Assembly (NCBI GenBank): GCA_002421005.1 | Contig: DIJC01000008.1 | Span: 49,494-113,493 of the forward strand | Direction of reading: 5' to 3' | Source: Enterobacteriaceae bacterium UBA5654 | Lineage (GTDB): Bacteria; Pseudomonadota; Gammaproteobacteria; Enterobacterales; Enterobacteriaceae | DNA: 64,000 nucleotides | Part shown: positions 42,684 through 50,657 of the stretch, piece by piece | Position numbering within the stretch: the stretch's first letter is position 1 | Layout of the letters: every line of letters starts with the position of its first letter | Program-made: the position numbers and the translations under genes | The notes under the pieces: model-generated | Seen by the model: only the letters and a program-made list of their open reading frames with translations | What the model was told of the DNA's origin: nothing | Databases searched by the model: none

Positions 42684-43097
42684 ATGAAAAACAACCGCAC
42701 TAATTCTGCAATTGACCACGCGCTCAGAGTCTATGAGACCCCAGTTGGTCCGTTATTCGTTGCCGCCCGGCATGGTCGCATCAAAAAGTGCTTCACCCGC
42801 GATACAGCGATCCGCTACCTCGCATTCTTTATGACAACCCAGGCCTTTGGGATGTCGGGTTTCAAACAACGGCAACCGGAAGAAAGGATCGAGCGTAACG
42901 GCGTTGAAATGTGGCAACAGGGAGAAACTACGCGAAATTATTTGCGCGCCCATCAGCGTTGCGTCCGTAGACTGCGCCGCATCCTGAAACATAAGCGAGA
43001 AGTACAAACGTGGTACGACAAATGGGAATCCATGCATAACCGCTATGTAAAAGAGGTAGATGAACTGCAGGCTATCAAGCCAAAAGGGCTTCTCTGA
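42684..43097 (+). CDS. hypothetical 137-aa early protein
   Basis: The ATG at 42,684 follows AAGGATAGAAA. It is very basic, with an Arg-rich helical middle (NYLRAHQRCVRRLRRILKHKRE), suggesting nucleic-acid binding. No family recognised. Confidence 0.62.
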   Translation: MKNNRTNSAIDHALRVYETPVGPLFVAARHGRIKKCFTRDTAIRYLAFFMTTQAFGMSGFKQRQPEERIERNGVEMWQQGETTRNYLRAHQRCVRRLRRILKHKREVQTWYDKWESMHNRYVKEVDELQAIKPKGLL

Positions 43098-43189
43098 CAG
43101 TTTTTTGCATACTTTGTAGCTTTCAGCTGGTGGCCGTATTTTTCGGCCAAACAACTGAAATTAGTTTTGATGAATCGCTGAGGTTAGCT

Positions 43190-43483
43190 ATGAGCATTGT
43201 TAAACACACCGGGCTTAACGCTGAACAATCGTCGAATACTTTCTCAGACAAAGATCTGGAGAGTATGGCCCATGGCAATAATCCTCAATCAAACGCTTAC
43301 CGCGAACTGCTTGCCCGTCGCTGTCAGCAAGCAGATTATCAGCCTGCGATCGACATTTTGCGTGAAAGAGCTGCGCGTGAACTCGATGGCGGTTTCAGAG
43401 CTCACCACAACGCTCTGATTTATGCTGCTAACGAACTGGAAAATGCCCAGGCTTTTGGGCGGGAGAGCCGCCATGAATCTTGA
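43190..43483 (+). CDS. hypothetical 97-aa protein upstream of xis
   Basis: The ATG at 43,190 follows GAGGTTAGCT. The product is helical and polar (SDKDLESMAHGNNPQSNAYRELLARRC). Its last 11 nt overlap the xis start. Confidence 0.58.
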   Translation: MSIVKHTGLNAEQSSNTFSDKDLESMAHGNNPQSNAYRELLARRCQQADYQPAIDILRERAARELDGGFRAHHNALIYAANELENAQAFGRESRHES

Positions 43484-43682
43484 CTGTGTACCACTTTCGA
43501 CCTATTGCCGGGATGCAGGGGAAACGGTTGATGCCGTTAACAAACGGATACAAAGAGGGTTATGGAAAGAGGGTGTCCATGTATTAAAAGTCGATGGCGT
43601 TAAAGAACGCTGGATTGACTTAACGGAGGTTTCAAAGTGGGCAAGAAAGAACAAGGATCATTATCTCTCCCAAGAGGAGTAA
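43473..43682 (+). CDS. xis: excisionase
   Basis: The 69-aa protein (MNLDCVPLSTYCRDAGETVDAVNKRIQRGLW...) has the winged-helix Xis pattern, with AVNKRIQRGLWKEGVHV as recognition helix and wing. GGGAGAGCCGCC precedes the start. It overlaps int, as in many lambdoid phages, and would bend attR/attL for excision. Confidence 0.85.
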   Translation: MNLDCVPLSTYCRDAGETVDAVNKRIQRGLWKEGVHVLKVDGVKERWIDLTEVSKWARKNKDHYLSQEE

Positions 43683-44809
43683 CCATTCGCCAGCATAAAA
43701 CTGGCGATACCCTGGTGATCACATTCACGTACAAAGGGGTTCTCTGCCGGGAGCCCCTTTCCAAAATGGAAACGAACGCGCGCGGTGTGAAGTATGCTGA
43801 GCGGCTGCTGGGGGAGATACAAAATCAGATTGTCAGCGGCACATTCGACTATCCCAAATACTTTCCCAACTCCAAAAAGCTGACGCTGTTCGGTGTTGTG
43901 AAAAAAACCAAAAATATTAAGTCCTATCTGGACGAGTATCTGAAAATCTGCGAAAACCGCAACCTGTCGCCGTCCACTATTGGTGGTTATGAAAAATGCC
44001 TTTCGGCGCTATCGGCCCTGCATAAACTTCATGTTTCCGAGCTGACTCCTGCAGTGCTAAAAAACTGGATAGCCAGTCGTAAAACAAAAATTAAGACGAT
44101 CAGAAATAACCTTTCATTTTTGCGCAGCGCTATCGATGAGGCCGTTACTGATGGCTTATTGACGATCAACCCCGTTACGCTGGTCAGTGCCAGCCGGTAC
44201 CATGTGATCGACAGTTGTCCGAACGCTGATGATTATGAAGTTGATCCGTTCGCACCAGCCGAGACCAGCGCTATTTATCAACACTGTAAATACAAGGAGT
44301 GGGAAAATCTGTTCCGCTTCGCATTCAACACTGGACTACGCAGCTCTGAGTTATGCGCATTGAGCTGGTCTGATATCGACTTTATCGAAAATACAGCGCA
44401 CGTTCAGGCGGCCAGCGTAGTTGGTGTACTGAAGGGTACGAAAACAAAAGCTGGTACCCGTAAAGTGGAGTTAAACAGTGATGCACTTGTTGCGCTGCAG
44501 GCCCAGAAGATATTCACTTTCATGAAAAGCGAGTTCATTTTCAGCGACCCAAAAACGGGAGAGCCCTGGGCGAACGCCGACGCAATACGCAAAAAAGCTT
44601 GGGTGCCAACCCTCAAAAAAGCAGGTGTTCGTTACAGGAATCCGTACCAGACGCGTCACACTTTCGCCACCCGGCATATCAGCATGGGTGTTAACCTGTT
44701 CTGGCTAGCCGGGCAAATGGGCCATAAAGGGCCGGAAATGTTGTTCCGCCATTACGGATCTTACCTTGCTGAATATGACGGTAAAACTGCTATTACAGCA
44801 GCTCTGTAG
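43637..44809 (+). CDS. int: prophage tyrosine integrase (DUF3596 arm domain)
   Basis: The GTG start follows CGGAGGTTTCAAA. The 390-aa protein has an N-terminal arm-binding DUF3596 domain, a core-binding domain (about residues 90-180) and a catalytic domain with R in TGLRSSELC, H-x-x-R in TRHTFATRH, H in GHKG and the nucleophile in FRHYGSY. It ends 123 nt before the right att repeat and is therefore the enzyme that joined this phage to ssrA. Confidence 0.94.
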   Translation: MGKKEQGSLSLPRGVTIRQHKTGDTLVITFTYKGVLCREPLSKMETNARGVKYAERLLGEIQNQIVSGTFDYPKYFPNSKKLTLFGVVKKTKNIKSYLDEYLKICENRNLSPSTIGGYEKCLSALSALHKLHVSELTPAVLKNWIASRKTKIKTIRNNLSFLRSAIDEAVTDGLLTINPVTLVSASRYHVIDSCPNADDYEVDPFAPAETSAIYQHCKYKEWENLFRFAFNTGLRSSELCALSWSDIDFIENTAHVQAASVVGVLKGTKTKAGTRKVELNSDALVALQAQKIFTFMKSEFIFSDPKTGEPWANADAIRKKAWVPTLKKAGVRYRNPYQTRHTFATRHISMGVNLFWLAGQMGHKGPEMLFRHYGSYLAEYDGKTAITAAL

Positions 44810-44932
44810 GACGGCAAATATTGCAAAATGTTGGACAGAATCAGGACGTTACAGAGACAGTCATCTGCACGTAAAATGCACTTGAGCAATATTATGAAAG
44901 AAAATACATTTATATTCAAAGCGTTATATTGT

Positions 44933-44971
44933 TTTCGGACACGGGTTCAACTCCCGCCAGCTCCACCACTT
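44933..44971 (+). repeat. att repeat: prophage attR / satellite attL
   Basis: Copy of bases 7-45 with one mismatch. It ends the lambdoid prophage and begins the P4-like satellite, whose int starts 181 nt to the right. Confidence 0.9.
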
Positions 44972-45002
44972 ACCCTTCCGGATACGTCCGGGGAAATCCT
45001 GA

Positions 45003-45037
45003 AAGCCCGCATGGCACAAGCCCTGCGGGCTTTTTTG
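45003..45037 (+). terminator. terminator downstream of the att repeat
   Basis: AAGCCCGCA pairs with TGCGGGCTT over a 12-nt loop and runs into T6. A close relative (56,217-56,252) follows the degenerate right att, so the hairpin belongs to the att-int module repeated at both places. Confidence 0.75.
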
Positions 45038-45079
45038 TGTCTGTCGTTGTCCGAGAACATCCGGCTAAATCCAGAGAAA

Positions 45080-45133
45080 ATTGGTACACGTTTAGGTACA
45101 CGCTATACTGTGGTCCATTAAACGTGTACCAAT
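45080..45133. promoter_or_regulatory. inverted repeat in the satellite int control region
   Basis: ATTGGTACACGTTTA (45,080-45,094) and its perfect 15-bp complement (45,119-45,133) flank the presumed int promoter. The first half also extends into a 23-nt repeat present near the right end. P4 int is controlled by Int and Vis binding near its promoter, so these may be Int arm sites or an operator. Confidence 0.65.
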
Positions 45134-45151
45134 TATGGAAGGGATCCAGAC

Positions 45152-46339
45152 ATGGCGCGCATCACACGCCCCCTCACTAACAACGAAATCCACAAAGCCA
45201 AACCTCGGGAAAAAGACTTCACCCTGCATGATGGTGACGGCCTATTCTTGCTCGTCAAAACCACCGGTAAAAAACTCTGGCGCTTCCGCTATCAACGTCC
45301 GGTAAGTGGCAGCCGAACTAATTTAAGTCTCGGCTCATACCCTGCCCTTACTCTCGCAGCAGCTCGTCAGATCCGCGACCAGCACTTAACCACGCTCGCA
45401 CAAGGTATAGATCCGCAACAGCAACAAGAGCAGGCATCAGAACAACGTCAGATTGAGCTGGATAGTATTTTCTCAACTGTGGCCGCCAACTGGTTCAAAA
45501 TGAAGAGCAAAAGCGTCACTGAAGACTACGCCAAAGATATTTGGCGCTCTTTGGATAAGGATGTGTTCCCTGCAATAGGCGCAATACCTGTTCAGGAGAT
45601 TAAGGCCAGAACGATTGTTGAAGCATTGGAACCAATCAAAGCACGTGGTGCATTAGAGACGGTTCGCCGCCTGGTACAGCGTATTAACGAGATAATGATT
45701 TACGCAGTCAACACTGGCCTGATTGATGCGAACCCGGCATCAGGTGTCGGAATGGCATTTGAGAAACCGAAAAAGCAAAACATGCCGACGCTTCGGCCAG
45801 AAGAATTGCCGAAACTGATGCGTTCTTTGATGATGTCGAATCTGTCTGTTTCGACTCGCTGTCTTATTGAATGGCAGCTTCTGACCCTAGTGCGCCCGTC
45901 TGAGGCTTCCGGTGCACGATGGGCAGAGGTCGATATCGATGCAAAGCTCTGGACAATTCCAGCCGAACGGATGAAGGCTAAGCGAGAGCATATCGTGCCT
46001 CTATCTCCACAGGCATTAGAGATTCTGGAGGTGATGAAACCAATCAGTGCTCATCGTGAACATCTTTTCCCAAGCAGGAATGATCCAAAGCAAGCGATGA
46101 ATAGTCAGACTGCTAACGCCGCTTTAAAGCGTATTGGATATGGTGGAAGACTAGTCGCACATGGATTACGCTCTATTGCCAGTACTGCAATGAATGAAGC
46201 TGGTTTTAATGCAGATGTTATTGAGGCAGCTTTAGCCCATAGCGATAAAAATGAGGTAAGGAAAGCTTATAATCGTTCAACTTATTTACTCCAGCGAAAA
46301 GAGCTGATGGAGTGGTGGGGAACTGAAATACACAAATAA
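45152..46339 (+). CDS. int: P4-family integrase
   Basis: The 395-aa protein starts MARITRPLTNNEIHKAKPREK, the DUF4102 arm-binding domain of P4-type integrases, with FTLHDGDGLFLLVK. Catalytic residues are seen in LVRPSEASGARW (Arg), AHGLRSIAST (H-x-x-R), and the C-terminal AHSDKNEVRKAYNRSTYL (His, Tyr). It mediates integration at the ssrA end, next to which it lies. Confidence 0.95.
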   Translation: MARITRPLTNNEIHKAKPREKDFTLHDGDGLFLLVKTTGKKLWRFRYQRPVSGSRTNLSLGSYPALTLAAARQIRDQHLTTLAQGIDPQQQQEQASEQRQIELDSIFSTVAANWFKMKSKSVTEDYAKDIWRSLDKDVFPAIGAIPVQEIKARTIVEALEPIKARGALETVRRLVQRINEIMIYAVNTGLIDANPASGVGMAFEKPKKQNMPTLRPEELPKLMRSLMMSNLSVSTRCLIEWQLLTLVRPSEASGARWAEVDIDAKLWTIPAERMKAKREHIVPLSPQALEILEVMKPISAHREHLFPSRNDPKQAMNSQTANAALKRIGYGGRLVAHGLRSIASTAMNEAGFNADVIEAALAHSDKNEVRKAYNRSTYLLQRKELMEWWGTEIHK

Positions 46340-46355
46340 CTTTAAAGACTATCAT

Positions 46356-46404
46356 TAGATAACTCCTGTTAAGATTACCTACAACTTAGAACAGGAGTTA
46401 TCTA
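46356..46404. repeat. 15-bp perfect inverted repeat between int and the cargo operon
   Basis: TAGATAACTCCTGTT at 46,356-46,370 pairs exactly with 46,390-46,404 over a 19-nt loop. It lies between the convergent int and HEPN genes. It may be a bidirectional transcription stop or the scar/boundary of cargo insertion. No T-run follows on either strand. Confidence 0.7.
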
Positions 46405-46412
46405 ACTTTGAT

Positions 46413-47174
46413 TCACTGAATAGCCTCACGTTCTTCAGGCTTAGTTATTTCATCTTCTAATTTATCCAACCACTCTGTTGCACATTGATTCAAATCGTTA
46501 ATCAATCTTTCAACATACGCAATTATTGAATTGAATTTTCTAGGTTTAACACTACTTTTAAACTCCCCATGCCCCAAAGAATTTCTAAGACCTACAACCT
46601 CACCTAGCTGTGATAAATCAAGTGATGAATAATCCAATCCTATAGCATCAAAATTTATCTTAACAACTATTTCATTCACATTGGAAAATGTCATAACTAA
46701 CTCAGAAACGTCGCAATCTGATAATGCCGATTTATTAAATGCATCAATATGTTGAATTACATCGCTAGTAAGTTTAAACGCACCTTTCGTAACTTTCTTT
46801 TTTATTTGTGCACCATTGTGTACAATACTCCGATGTGAGTCAGCATCATAAATATTTTTTATCATATCTACATATCTGCTATAAAATGGTTCACGCTGCA
46901 ACCAAAGAGCCCGAATTTCCGCAGAATATTTAAATGCCTCTCTGTCTGAAAGTTTCAATGTATTTAAGCAAACTGACATTGTTTCTGTAAAAAAACCTTC
47001 CCAAGAAGAATAAATCATTGGAACTGATATGATTCTGAACATATCTTCCTTTTCACTATCTCCTGACCTCGCCATAAAGTCATTTATAGACTTTATGCTA
47101 TCAAGGAACCCAAGGCTTTCATTTTTTGTCTTTTCCAACAGTACCTTGAAATCTTCGAAATCTGATATTCTCAT
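46413..47174 (-). CDS. HEPN-domain protein (MAE_28990-like), cargo effector candidate
   Basis: The ATG at 47,174 is 1 nt after the DUF262 stop; an upstream TTG would overlap it. The 253-aa all-helical protein has the HEPN RNase motif R-x4-H in RNSLGHG (about residues 197-203) near a conserved Glu/aromatic N-terminal part (YSSWEGFF). MAE_28990/MAE_18760-type HEPN proteins occur in restriction and defence neighbourhoods. It is third in the MTase-DUF262-HEPN operon, so it is the likely RNA-cleaving effector. Confidence 0.75.
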   Translation of the reverse strand: MRISDFEDFKVLLEKTKNESLGFLDSIKSINDFMARSGDSEKEDMFRIISVPMIYSSWEGFFTETMSVCLNTLKLSDREAFKYSAEIRALWLQREPFYSRYVDMIKNIYDADSHRSIVHNGAQIKKKVTKGAFKLTSDVIQHIDAFNKSALSDCDVSELVMTFSNVNEIVVKINFDAIGLDYSSLDLSQLGEVVGLRNSLGHGEFKSSVKPRKFNSIIAYVERLINDLNQCATEWLDKLEDEITKPEEREAIQ

Positions 47175-47175
47175 T

Positions 47176-48288
47176 TTATCCGAATACCTTCTTACCAAGT
47201 GTAATTCTTTTCTCTAGCTTGGCTTTAGTATTAGAGCCAGAACCAGTGCAAGCTCTTAAATCATCGATTTGATTATCCATTAAATGGTTAAATCTTTTCG
47301 ATACCTCAGCGGGAGTTAAATTATCTACATTATTAAAAATACCTACAGCAATAATATCTAGTAAATTAGTGCTAAATGGACCACTTGGAGCACCATTCTT
47401 CCTAAACTTAAATGCTTTCCCTGATAAATCAGCAAGATTTATCAAATCAAAGGTTCTTTTTATTTTTAATTCAAAAGTAATGTCAATAACATTGTTCTCT
47501 GCTGCGAAGAACATAAATTCGTCTAAAAAGTCAGTCACACTATGGCTAAACTTATCCGCGTAAGTCAAAGATGCCATAACTCGTAGCAAAGCCTCCTCAA
47601 CACCCTGAGATTTTTGACCTTCTTCATTTATCCCAAGCGCTTGCACAATACCATCCATTTCAGCTATCTTGCGTAAACGGTCTGCGAATTCATTTCCAGC
47701 TAATCTAGCCATGCAATTGCGTATTTCTTGGTCACTCAAACGAACACCAGATCTATTCAATCGTTTAAAAACGTTATATTTAGTTTCAGGCTTTGTTTCT
47801 TGCTCCAAAATAACAACATTGACTCGTGCATTTTTTATAGTTCGGCTAACTTTGTCTGGTAATCCTTTTGCAGTCCATCCATTCAATTCTGTAATGATAG
47901 GTACATCATCAAGAACCGTTGGATTGCGGACATCATTTATAGAGTTTTGTTTCTTTGCATTGTCGATTTCTTCTTTGTTAAAAATATCTTCTGAAAAAAA
48001 TCTAATTATAGTGCTCACACGTTGCAATCCATCAATAACCTCCTGCTTACCATTATTATCGATGTAGAAGAAAAGTGTTGGCGTAGGGATGTTTAGCAGT
48101 AATGACTCAATAAACTGGCTTTGCCTTGAGTTATCCCAACGATAAAGCCTCTGGTAATCTGGAGAAATTGTTATCTCATTTTCTTTATATAGATTAATCA
48201 CTTCACGCCATGAGATAGTATAAGAATCAGTTACAACTTCATCTCTTTTCTCATCTATCTGAGATAGCAATTTAGTTATATCATTCAT
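47176..48288 (-). CDS. DUF262 (GmrSD N-terminal-like) protein
   Basis: The 370-aa protein has the ParB/Srx-like DUF262 motifs: ISPDYQRLYRWDNSRQSQFIESLLLNIPTPTLFFY (about residues 41-75) and IDGLQRVSTI (about 85-94; DGQQR-type). The C-terminus is helical and lacks an HNH-like DUF1524 nuclease, unlike GmrSD. It overlaps the MTase stop by 4 nt (ATGA). A role as NTP-dependent sensor or recruiter for the HEPN protein is inference. Confidence 0.82.
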   Translation of the reverse strand: MNDITKLLSQIDEKRDEVVTDSYTISWREVINLYKENEITISPDYQRLYRWDNSRQSQFIESLLLNIPTPTLFFYIDNNGKQEVIDGLQRVSTIIRFFSEDIFNKEEIDNAKKQNSINDVRNPTVLDDVPIITELNGWTAKGLPDKVSRTIKNARVNVVILEQETKPETKYNVFKRLNRSGVRLSDQEIRNCMARLAGNEFADRLRKIAEMDGIVQALGINEEGQKSQGVEEALLRVMASLTYADKFSHSVTDFLDEFMFFAAENNVIDITFELKIKRTFDLINLADLSGKAFKFRKNGAPSGPFSTNLLDIIAVGIFNNVDNLTPAEVSKRFNHLMDNQIDDLRACTGSGSNTKAKLEKRITLGKKVFG

Positions 48289-49550
48289 TTTGTTATCCTT
48301 ATGATTTTTTCAAAGTAAATTTTATCTGTAATATAATTCTTTGACTTGGTATTTATCTGCCCAAATATCGCTTTGACTTGATCTTCTCTCACGCATTTTG
48401 CTTCTGAAAACCCAATAGAAAGAGCCATTTCACAATAAATATCATAAAGAGGAATTTCTATTTCTTTATAATATGAGTTTTGTATCACAAAATACCCAGA
48501 GCAACCAACCTTTAAAACCCTAAAGATTTCTTTTAATGAATCATAGGCATTAGAAAAGTATCTGATTTTATTTTTAAGATAATAACTCCCTGATGCTCTT
48601 GAGGTATGCGATGTCACTGATGACAAAACATTCATACACAGGGAACCCCATTTTTCATCAATATTATCCGCAACTTTAGGCACAGTAGTTGTACCCATAA
48701 CTTCTTTTCTCAGAGAATTATATCCCTCGCGCCCTAAAATTAGTTCCAACTCAAGTCGCGTTGAAACAGCATAGTCTATTCGGGTTAAATACGGTGGCGA
48801 TGTAACAACAAGGTCAATTGTATTATCTTCAATATTTAATTTTTTACTGTCCACATTTAAGATCGAATAAGAGGATTGACTCTTAGTCTCACCAAAGTAT
48901 TCATTTAGCTGTTCACGCATAACTTTAAAATTTTTATCATATTCAAGGCAAATGTCAAAATCATTATTAAAATCTATTTTTTTAGAAATCCATGTTGGGT
49001 TTGAAGTTGACTTAACATCAAGTACATTGCGAACAGTATAAAATAAAACACTGCAATAAAATGCTTTTAAGGGATTTACGACATCAACTTTTCCATTATC
49101 GACAAATTGATCACAGATACATTTATAAAACTGCTGTAACTGTTCAATAATAGAATCCCCCTTCGACCACTCAGCTATATTTTTTGTTTTCTTTTTAAAG
49201 CAAAGCAGTATCCTTTTGAGGGTTTTTTCTCCGGTAACATCCAGCGCTGTAATATTACCCCGGCTTTTCGCGGCAGCGAAGTAACTCATTACAGGGTTAA
49301 TATCTGCGCCAATACAATTTATGATTTGCTTTTGGCAAACTATACCTGTGGTACCACTTCCCATCCAAGGATCAAGAACAATGGCGGACGGTTCAACGTC
49401 TTCAGCCTGCAAAACAGAAGCTACAAAGGATTCTGAATAGCCTGCATAGTATGGATGCCAAGAGTGAAGACTCTTGCGTTCGTTTCTCCCTCTTTTCGCG
49501 CCTGCAATCATCTTTAAACCACTTACCCAAAATTTACGATTGAGTCTCAT
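48285..49550 (-). CDS. DNA methyltransferase (N4-C/N6-A type)
   Basis: The 421-aa protein has motif I DPWMGSGTTG (about residues 60-69), an upstream motif X-like WHPYYAGYSESF, and motif IV TSPPY (about 250-254), giving an X-I-IV order. SPPY suggests N4-cytosine or N6-adenine modification. Start and ribosome site are uncertain; an in-frame ATG 13 codons in is an alternative. It heads the cargo operon and is AT-rich compared with psu next door. It may modify self DNA or mark a target. Confidence 0.86.
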   Translation of the reverse strand: MRLNRKFWVSGLKMIAGAKRGRNERKSLHSWHPYYAGYSESFVASVLQAEDVEPSAIVLDPWMGSGTTGIVCQKQIINCIGADINPVMSYFAAAKSRGNITALDVTGEKTLKRILLCFKKKTKNIAEWSKGDSIIEQLQQFYKCICDQFVDNGKVDVVNPLKAFYCSVLFYTVRNVLDVKSTSNPTWISKKIDFNNDFDICLEYDKNFKVMREQLNEYFGETKSQSSYSILNVDSKKLNIEDNTIDLVVTSPPYLTRIDYAVSTRLELELILGREGYNSLRKEVMGTTTVPKVADNIDEKWGSLCMNVLSSVTSHTSRASGSYYLKNKIRYFSNAYDSLKEIFRVLKVGCSGYFVIQNSYYKEIEIPLYDIYCEMALSIGFSEAKCVREDQVKAIFGQINTKSKNYITDKIYFEKIIRITK

Positions 49551-49653
49551 AATACGGTAGGCCGTATAAGCTCAAAATTTGCCCCTGAAGTTAACCAGTT
49601 AGGATACTTGAAACACAGAGTCTTTCAATAATGATTAATCAATTCTGCGCGCA

Positions 49654-49672
49654 ATGCTCTCCCCGCCACGCC
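49654..49672 (-). other. P2/P4-type cos site
   Basis: On the minus strand this 19-mer matches the P2/P4 cohesive end GGCGAGGCGGGGAAAGCAC (as I recall it) at 16 of 19 positions. It lies between psu and the cargo, the same place as P4 cos. This would let P2-type terminase package the satellite. Confidence 0.8.
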
Positions 49673-49845
49673 TGCCCGCTTAAGGGGGCGTTTTAAATGC
49701 AGGTGCATGAAACGGTGCAGGCCGCGCCGGTGCTGGCATGGCGGGGGATGAAAAATACGGGGAATTGCATGCAAAATCATGCACCCTGTGAATGCATGAC
49801 TTTTTTTGGCAAAAATGGCGGGGTTTTTCGGTGTTTTGTGACGGG

Positions 49846-50412
49846 CTACTGCGCGGTTAATTCAGCCCGGCGGCGGGCATAAATCATGTGCTGCGCCGGG
49901 GTGTATCGTTCCTGACTGTCGGTTCGGGAGGCCGCGTCGGGCCTCAGTCCGATGGCCGTTAAAATCACTGCATCCTGTTCGCAGTAAGCCGGTTTTTTTC
50001 CGTCCGCAAGCCAGAGAGAAAGTGCCTCACGCAGATAAATCACTGACCGGTCGACGGCACGGTCCTTTACGGTGCCGGTCTGTCCCGCCACGGCCATCAG
50101 TTCGGGGGCGAAAATGGACGCCAGCGTGTCGCCGTGCTGCTGCATGAACTCATCCAGCCGGTCGCGGATACTGATATGCTGCACCGCCTCGTGCGAGCGG
50201 ATATAGCGCCCGGCGGCCCCGTTAATTTCCCATTTTTTAATATCGATAATCTCACGCAGTTCCTGCAAGCGCCCGTCGGGGTGGTCAGTGCCTGCTGCGG
50301 TCTGTTCGCGGTATTCCTGTCCGGCGGCGGCCAGCGCTGCTTTATGTTCCAGCCAGGCGGATTTGTTCTTTTCACAGGCGTCATACGCCTGTTTCAGGGT
50401 CAGGGTGGTCAT
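49846..50412 (-). CDS. psu: polarity suppression protein Psu
   Basis: The 188-aa protein has the P4 Psu pattern: AAGRYIRSHEAVQHISIRDRL and FMQQHGDTLAS near residues 67-99, then ILTAIGLRPDAAS and YTPAQHMIYARRRAEL at the end. Psu is a Rho inhibitor and a capsid decoration protein in P4. It follows delta and sid in the satellite late operon. Confidence 0.93.
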   Translation of the reverse strand: MTTLTLKQAYDACEKNKSAWLEHKAALAAAGQEYREQTAAGTDHPDGRLQELREIIDIKKWEINGAAGRYIRSHEAVQHISIRDRLDEFMQQHGDTLASIFAPELMAVAGQTGTVKDRAVDRSVIYLREALSLWLADGKKPAYCEQDAVILTAIGLRPDAASRTDSQERYTPAQHMIYARRRAELTAQ

Positions 50413-50426
50413 GGTGCACTCCGGGA

Positions 50427-50657
50427 TTAGTAAAAACGCTGTTTTCGGGTTTTGTCAGACTCGGTCACAATAAACGTATCTTCCGCGAGGTCGGTTTGGG
50501 CCGGGGACTGGATAATTTTGTCCACGGACTCCATCGCCCGGAACGAGGCCGAGCAGACAACGCTCGTGCACTGGTAGTAAATCTGCTTTACCGTTTCCGA
50601 CAGATAGCGACTGGTGCGGGTGTGGGCTGCACTTTTGCAGAAGGGGCAGTGCATCAT
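50427..50657 (-). CDS. Ogr/Delta-type late activator
   Basis: The 76-aa protein has the Ogr/Delta zinc finger: CPFC (residues 4-7) and CTSVVCSASF (about 30-39), starting MMHCPFCKSAAHTRTSRYL. It activates P2-type late promoters (operator at 51,464-51,481 upstream of sid). It overlaps the end of sid by 4 nt. Confidence 0.9.
   Translation of the reverse strand: MMHCPFCKSAAHTRTSRYLSETVKQIYYQCTSVVCSASFRAMESVDKIIQSPAQTDLAEDTFIVTESDKTRKQRFY

Larger units (their letters stand above)
43..44971. mobile_element. lambdoid siphophage prophage in ssrA
   Basis: The element lies between two ssrA-end repeats and carries int/xis next to the right repeat, a CI/Cro-type switch, replication, Q, lysis, HK97-type head and lambda-type tail modules in canonical order. 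No essential late gene looks broken, so the prophage may be inducible. Accessory genes sit at the left end, around lysis and inside the tail region. The late operon is on the minus strand; the repressor and int-side genes are on the plus strand. Confidence 0.93.

Noticed and set aside
49697..49882. 61-codon plus-strand ORF between cos and psu
   Set aside because: It overlaps the psu 3' end on the opposite strand and covers the non-coding cos side; no ribosome site or family feature.
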